A DNA stretch of 64,000 nucleotides from Winslowiella toletana (GTDB lineage Bacteria; Pseudomonadota; Gammaproteobacteria; Enterobacterales; Enterobacteriaceae). This document shows positions 59,166 to 64,000 of this stretch, piece by piece. The translations under genes and the position numbers were made by a program. Each line of letters opens with the position of its first letter. Positions within the stretch are counted from its first letter, which is position 1. The notes under the pieces are model-generated. The model saw only the letters and a list, made by a program, of their open reading frames with translations, had not been told where the DNA came from and did no database searches. The stretch lies in assembly GCF_032164335.1 (NCBI RefSeq), contig NZ_CP134152.1, forward strand, positions 4,402,001-4,466,000. The letters are read 5' to 3'.

Positions 59166-62100
59166 TCACAGGTTCTGCTGTTGCTTAATATACTGCTCAA
59201 TCGCCTGATTGAGCTGAATAACCCTGTTCAGTGTGCCGTTAATCTCTGCGGTAATGGCGAGTACATCGCGCTGCTCACAACGGCTCTCCAGGCTGCGGCA
59301 ATCGCTTTCAGCCTGACTGGCACCAATTATCTGTGCAACACCCGCCAGACGATGCAGGCAGTGGGCCAACCCCTCCCAGTCCTGCTGCTTAAAGAAATTA
59401 TCTGCCTGTCGGACATCATCCTCATTTTCATCTTTAGTGGTTTGCAGCAAGGTCATCATTAATTGGCTATCATGCTGCGTCAGGCTGCGCAGTGCAGCAA
59501 TATCCACCAGTTGTTCAAGTGAACAGGCCTGCTGTCGGATGGTGATATTGTGGAATATCGAGCGTAACAGCCTGTCCAGCTGTGTGAGCCGCAGGGGTTT
59601 AAACAAGCAGTAATCCATACCTGCGGCCAGGCAGCGTTCCCGCTCTTCCGGCTGGGCATTCGCCGTCAGACCAAGAATAATTACCGGATGCTGTTGTTCA
59701 CCCCGGATGTTTTTTGTCAGCGTCAGGCCATCCATCACCGGCATACTGCAATCAGTAATGATTAAATCAAAACAGTCGCGACGCCATGCCTGCAACGCCT
59801 GCTCACCCTCTTTAGCTTCCGTCACCTGATGCCCGAGTCGGGCCAGCTGATGTTTGAGTAACAACCGATTAGCCGGATGATCATCCACGATAAGAATTTT
59901 CAGCATCCGCAGCGTATCGCCGATTTCCTGCGTTTCAGTGACGCGACTAATCTGCGCATTCCGACAGCTAACCGGCAGGCTAACCTTAACACTGGTGCCC
60001 CATCCAGACCGACTGTGCAAAGCAATCGTCCCCCCCATCATGGTGATTAACTGATGGCAAATTGCCAGCCCCAACCCGCTACCACGCTGTTTTTTGCCGC
60101 TTTCGCTTTGTTCAAATGGGGTAAACAGCCGCTTCTGCTCCTCCAGAGTGATCCCCATCCCCGAGTCGGTTACCATCAGTTCCAGCATTGCATCCTGTTT
60201 TTCACCGCGCACACAGCTCAGTCTCACCTTAACCGTTCCACTGTCGGTAAATTTTATCGCATTGCCGATCAGATTAGAGAGCACCTGGCGAAAGCGCATC
60301 GGATCAAGGTAAATATCATCGGCAGATGACTCTTCGGATTCACAGCTCAGCATCAGGTTTTTCTGGCGCGCCAGGCCAGCAAATACCCGAGCCACCGGGG
60401 CAAGAATCTGATCAAAACGTACCCATTCCGGTGCCAGTTCCAGTTTGCCGGACTCAATTTTGGCCATATCCAGAATATCGCCAATTAAACCCAGTAATGA
60501 CTGTGCTGATTCATAAGCGACATGCACCGGCTGATTATCGTCACTGAGCGCGCGATTCAGCACCTCCAGCTCCAGCAGGCCAATAATCGCGCTGACAGGC
60601 GTACGGATCTCATGGCTGATAGTGGCAAGAAAAATACTTTTTGCCCGATTAGCCTGCTCGGCACGTTCGCGCGCCACGGAAAGCGCAGCCAGCAGATCAT
60701 CATGATCGGTAATATCCTGCCAGCTGCAAATCAGCCCGGCGATCTGATGAGCATGATCATAAAAAGGCACCGCCTGATGAATGATGATCCTTTTTTCAAC
60801 CCCGTTATATACTGTGTAGCGTCGCGCATCGCCGCTACCGGCATTCTGGGCCAGAGCCTGGCAGAGCTGTGGATAAACCGCCGCTAGCGGATGTAACGGC
60901 CATTTCAGTGATGACTGAATCAGACGAACATCTGCCTGCCGGAAGAAATCGCACCACGCCTGGTTGTGGTCAATAATTTCTCTGTGACGATTGACCACAT
61001 ACACGGGTACTGGCGTACCGTTAAACAGCGTTTCATGAAAGGTGGCCTGTTCCTGCAACTTAAGCTGCATTTTCAGTCGGCCACGAATTTCGCGCCGCAG
61101 ATAATAAATCCACACCAGCGAAGTGATCACTACCATGGCAAATATTCCAGCCAGCCAGTAGAACTGCATTCGATACAGAGTCCAGGTTTGCAGTTTTACA
61201 TTAGGCGTTGCCTGCCATTTGTTTACCAGCAACGAAATATCACGGGGAGGAATATCTGCCAGTACTTTATTGATAATACTGTGCAATTCTGGCAAATCCC
61301 GCCTGACGCCAAAGGTAATACGCGAAGGTGTCTCGCCCAGCTGGGCCGCAATCTTTAACTGGTCGCGGAAATAGTGATCAATCATGTAGCGGGCGCCCAT
61401 CAGATCATGCACTGCGCCATCGGCTTTCCCCTCATTAACCATCTGCAAAGCCACATTGGCATTCGCCGCCTCAATCAGCGTAATCTCCGGGTAGCGCTCT
61501 GCCAGCCACGCCATCTGGCTGTGATCGGCGGTAACCGCCAGCCGCTTGATATTGGAAAAATGAACATCAGAATTAAACCGCTCGCGCACCACCAGCACAA
61601 AAGGCTGGAACAGATAAGGCCGGGTGAACAGCAGCGGCTTCTCCTGTAGCGGGCTGGTGTTCATTACCGTCATTAAATCGCCCTTCGCTTCCAGCACCTC
61701 ATTCAGCATGGTGGCTTCAGATCCGGCCTTTACCGGCACAAAATTCAGGCCGGTACGCAGGCTGATAAAGCGTAAAACGTCAGCAGAGATACCGTGAAAT
61801 TGTCCTTTCTCATCGAACATGGTAAAGGGTGGATTAACCGCATCGACGACAATTCGCAGCTGACGCTGCTCACTGATCCAGCGCGTTTCACGTGGCGTCA
61901 GATTCAGTGGCGAATTCAGCTGCCAGAGATCCAGCCCATGGCTCCATTGGTTGAAAATCGCTTTATGTTGAAGTGGCGGAATGGCATTCAGCGCGGCATT
62001 AACCGCGTTTTTCAACGTAACATTGTCGCTACGCAGCAACATACGCGGACCGGTATCCTGCGGTGGTAATAATTTAATGATGGCCAGCACATTATTATAG

Positions 62101-62756
62101 TGGCGCTCAATCAAAAAACTGACGCTGGTCAGATTGCCAATCGCATAGTCGTTTTCACCAAACGCGACGGAAGCCAGCGCACTTTCCAGGGAAGCGTAAC
62201 GATTAACTTTTGCCAGCGGATAGTGGCGATTAATCCACGCATTATCATGATACTCACCGACCAGTGCCAGGCGGATGGGTGCAGTTTGCGGTGCGTCGGG
62301 TTTAAACCGCGTAGTGGCTGAAACCAGCGTTGGGCGATCGGGCATAAATGATTGCGTGCTGATTATTGACTGATTATGCGCCAGCGGCTCGCCGCTGTCG
62401 TCCAGCACCAGGTCAACATCTTGCTGATGAAGTGCCGTCAGCGCAGCATCGCGATCGCGATAACGCAACACCTTAAGCGACAATCCCAGATAGCGCGAGA
62501 TAAGCAGGCTGTAGTCGGCAGATATCCCTTCGAAAAGGTCCGGATCGGCAACCCTGTCAAACGGCGGATTATCTGGCGTAAAGGTGGCAATTCGCATTTC
62601 CCGCTTAATTCCCAGCCATCGCCACTGCGCATCACTGAGCGCCAGTTTTGGCGGCGGCAGCGTCTCGCGATGCAATAATTGCATCGACTGCGGTGCAGCC
62701 GCAGCCAGACTGAAGGGCAGCAACAACAATAATCCGCTTAAAATAACGTAGCGCAT
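59166..62756 (-). CDS. EvgS/BvgS-type hybrid sensor kinase
   Basis: A 1196-residue phosphorelay kinase (E. coli EvgS is 1197). In order: signal peptide (about 1-20); two periplasmic Venus-flytrap SBP_bac_3 domains (about 52-275 and 298-515, each opening with a strand such as MRIATFTPDNPPFDRVADPD or LRIVVDAVNPPFTMFDEKGQ); transmembrane helix (about 531-553); PAS-like domain (about 570-680); HisKA with His715 (ATISHEIRTP); HATPase with N-box NLIGNAIKF near 828-836 and GSGLGLAIC near 892-900; receiver with Asp1002 (IITDCSMPVMDG); and Hpt with His1135 (LHRLAGVAQIIGA). The last residue spacing H-x-L-A-G-x-A-x-x-I-G-A fits an Hpt. The signal is unknown; E. coli EvgS responds to mild acid and alkali metals. 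Confidence 0.93.
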   Translation of the reverse strand: MRYVILSGLLLLLPFSLAAAAPQSMQLLHRETLPPPKLALSDAQWRWLGIKREMRIATFTPDNPPFDRVADPDLFEGISADYSLLISRYLGLSLKVLRYRDRDAALTALHQQDVDLVLDDSGEPLAHNQSIISTQSFMPDRPTLVSATTRFKPDAPQTAPIRLALVGEYHDNAWINRHYPLAKVNRYASLESALASVAFGENDYAIGNLTSVSFLIERHYNNVLAIIKLLPPQDTGPRMLLRSDNVTLKNAVNAALNAIPPLQHKAIFNQWSHGLDLWQLNSPLNLTPRETRWISEQRQLRIVVDAVNPPFTMFDEKGQFHGISADVLRFISLRTGLNFVPVKAGSEATMLNEVLEAKGDLMTVMNTSPLQEKPLLFTRPYLFQPFVLVVRERFNSDVHFSNIKRLAVTADHSQMAWLAERYPEITLIEAANANVALQMVNEGKADGAVHDLMGARYMIDHYFRDQLKIAAQLGETPSRITFGVRRDLPELHSIINKVLADIPPRDISLLVNKWQATPNVKLQTWTLYRMQFYWLAGIFAMVVITSLVWIYYLRREIRGRLKMQLKLQEQATFHETLFNGTPVPVYVVNRHREIIDHNQAWCDFFRQADVRLIQSSLKWPLHPLAAVYPQLCQALAQNAGSGDARRYTVYNGVEKRIIIHQAVPFYDHAHQIAGLICSWQDITDHDDLLAALSVARERAEQANRAKSIFLATISHEIRTPVSAIIGLLELEVLNRALSDDNQPVHVAYESAQSLLGLIGDILDMAKIESGKLELAPEWVRFDQILAPVARVFAGLARQKNLMLSCESEESSADDIYLDPMRFRQVLSNLIGNAIKFTDSGTVKVRLSCVRGEKQDAMLELMVTDSGMGITLEEQKRLFTPFEQSESGKKQRGSGLGLAICHQLITMMGGTIALHSRSGWGTSVKVSLPVSCRNAQISRVTETQEIGDTLRMLKILIVDDHPANRLLLKHQLARLGHQVTEAKEGEQALQAWRRDCFDLIITDCSMPVMDGLTLTKNIRGEQQHPVIILGLTANAQPEERERCLAAGMDYCLFKPLRLTQLDRLLRSIFHNITIRQQACSLEQLVDIAALRSLTQHDSQLMMTLLQTTKDENEDDVRQADNFFKQQDWEGLAHCLHRLAGVAQIIGASQAESDCRSLESRCEQRDVLAITAEINGTLNRVIQLNQAIEQYIKQQQNL

Positions 62757-63488
62757 AAGGATACCAATCTGTTTTTTCCGCTGGCTTATGTTGTAAATTT
62801 CAACATCTCATCTTCAATATTAATAACAGTAAAGTCCTGAAGCTTAAAACGGTACATTTCTCTAAATTATTAAGAATTCTGTTGAAAACTCATTGTAATA
62901 GTTACTGATACTGAAATCGCTTATCTGTTTATTATTGCATGTTAACTCAGTTAAATTGACGGTAAAAGACGGTTACTACTCATCATCCAGCACGCTGCTT
63001 TAACCTGTGCGTAGGGGTCAGAAAAAAAAGTGTTCTCACGGTTAGTGCTTTTTAGCAGCAGAAAACTGTGCGTTATAATCATTTCAAGTGAAACTGTTAA
63101 CTATAAAATTCTAGTAACATCTATATAAGTGTCGATAATCAACCCGTTTCGCCCGTTATCTTACCGCTTCCCCCCATAGTCACTGAGCAGAATCATCGGC
63201 TTGCCACCTAACTTTTCGTGTCAGATCGCGTAACTTAACCTCATCTTACTGGATTTCCTTGTACAAAAACGTATCATCTGCATTTATAAAAACTAAAATA
63301 TTTAGCCATATCTGATATTAAAAAATTATTTTTAGTTGTACTTTTAATTATTATCAGCCGTTAAATTTGATACCGGCAATGAATAGTAGGTTGAGAAGTA
63401 TTATTATCGCCACGAGAAAACTTGTTGACCAAAACATTGATTTTGTTTAATCATCCTCAACATGATCTTCTGTATAAGGAAATAAATT
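62757..63488. other. AT-rich intergenic region
   Basis: A 732-bp gap between the divergent evgS-type and DUF1835 genes. I found no reading frame, tRNA, or clear palindrome in it. It is AT-rich, which suggests H-NS-type silencing and horizontal origin, but this is only a composition argument. Confidence 0.5.
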
Positions 63489-64000
63489 TTGTCTGCCAGT
63501 CAACATTGCCATATCGCAGCATTAGGCTCTGCGGCAGGAAATATCAGAATTGCGTTTCCTGATGATGACGTACTGGTTTTTGCCGATGATTTATCCTTTG
63601 GCCCGCTATATCCTATCGCAGATGCCACGGCTTTTTCTGCACGATTGTCATGGCTGGAAAATTTATGGCAGATCGTCTGCGCACCTGAATGCTCTGACAT
63701 CATACTGCGCCGTCAGCTGACTACCCTGCTGCTGAGCCGCCTTCACCGCTGCAAAAGCGTCACCATCTGGGTCGGCAATAACAGCCGCGAGCAGCTGATG
63801 CTGAGTGCATTGCTGGAGCAACTGCAACAGAGCGAAGTCTTTATTATTAATGTCACTACCATCGGTGGAGTCAGTTCAGTCGCAAATGTTCCACCCGAAA
63901 AGCTGGCCTTGTGGTGGCAGGAGCGGACGCGGCTGTCAGCGACAGAAATCGAACATTCCCAGTCTGTCTGGCATCAGTTACTGGCTTCCCCTTCTGAGCT
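63489..64000 (+). CDS. DUF1835 domain protein (partial, C-terminus cut by window edge)
   Basis: The open frame starts at TTG 63489 (SASQHCHIAALGSAAGNIRI after the initiator), with AAGGAAATAAAT at good spacing, and runs to the window edge (about 170 residues). The opening 'HIAALGSAAGNIRIAFPDDD' followed by VLVFADDLSFGPLYPI is the DUF1835 pattern, an N-terminal domain often found with DUF3658. No function is established. TTG is the best start because no ATG lies near the domain boundary. Confidence 0.7.
   Translation, partial: MSASQHCHIAALGSAAGNIRIAFPDDDVLVFADDLSFGPLYPIADATAFSARLSWLENLWQIVCAPECSDIILRRQLTTLLLSRLHRCKSVTIWVGNNSREQLMLSALLEQLQQSEVFIINVTTIGGVSSVANVPPEKLALWWQERTRLSATEIEHSQSVWHQLLASPSE

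Noticed and set aside
63500-63703. Minus-strand frame of 67 codons opposite the DUF1835 gene
   Set aside because: It is the antisense of a recognisable domain, with no ribosome site.

Overview
The window reads as an enterobacterial chromosome, most likely Erwiniaceae (Pantoea/Erwinia-like). This rests on near-complete E. coli-type gene order in the first 40 kb, protein lengths that match E. coli orthologues to within a few residues, and a shift to accessory genes after a tRNA-Phe gene. Species cannot be fixed from the sequence alone.

1-18.3 kb: the core block aidB (cut by the window edge), rlmB, rnr, nsrR, purA, yjeT, hflC, hflK, hflX, hfq, miaA, mutL, amiB, tsaE and nnr, all on the minus strand, with queG diverging from nnr. 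It serves RNA modification and decay, mismatch repair, wall cleavage, purine synthesis and membrane proteolysis control. Next to queG lies a cluster of DnaA boxes with a possible IHF site, at the position where E. coli carries the DnaA-titration locus datA. 18.6-20.7 kb: four identical tRNA-Gly(GCC) genes, three in tandem and a fourth separated by about 1.66 kb. The insert carries an orphan ABC-type substrate-binding protein gene and two short coding remnants.

20.8-40.2 kb: orn, rsgA, psd-mscM, epmA, blc, the entericidin pair ecnB/ecnA, efp, epmB, yjeI, groES-groEL with a heat-shock promoter, fxsA, aspA, dcuA, cutA-dsbD, yjdC and tRNA-Phe. EpmA, EpmB and EF-P form one modification pathway (beta-lysylation of EF-P Lys34). 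AspA and DcuA pair aspartate deamination with C4-dicarboxylate exchange.

40.2-64 kb: an accessory region. It holds a YjbR-type protein, a cold shock protein, a mesX-mesD pair (folate-independent methionine synthase), an MFS transporter overlapping a 2-hydroxyacid dehydrogenase with a convergent periplasmic lactonase-like propeller, the FhuE coprogen receptor, YghU with an OhrR-type regulator, a four-gene ascorbate-family PTS plus fructose-6-phosphate aldolase operon divergent from a LacI-family regulator with two DNA-binding domains, a small secreted SnoaL-like protein, an EvgS/EvgA-type phosphorelay with a RcsA-like regulator placed between kinase and response regulator, and a truncated DUF1835 gene.

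The items most worth follow-up are the double-HTH LacI regulator and its PTS/aldolase operon, the datA-like locus, the disrupted tRNA-Gly array, the split EvgAS locus, and a nested three-stem palindrome near 41.7 kb.
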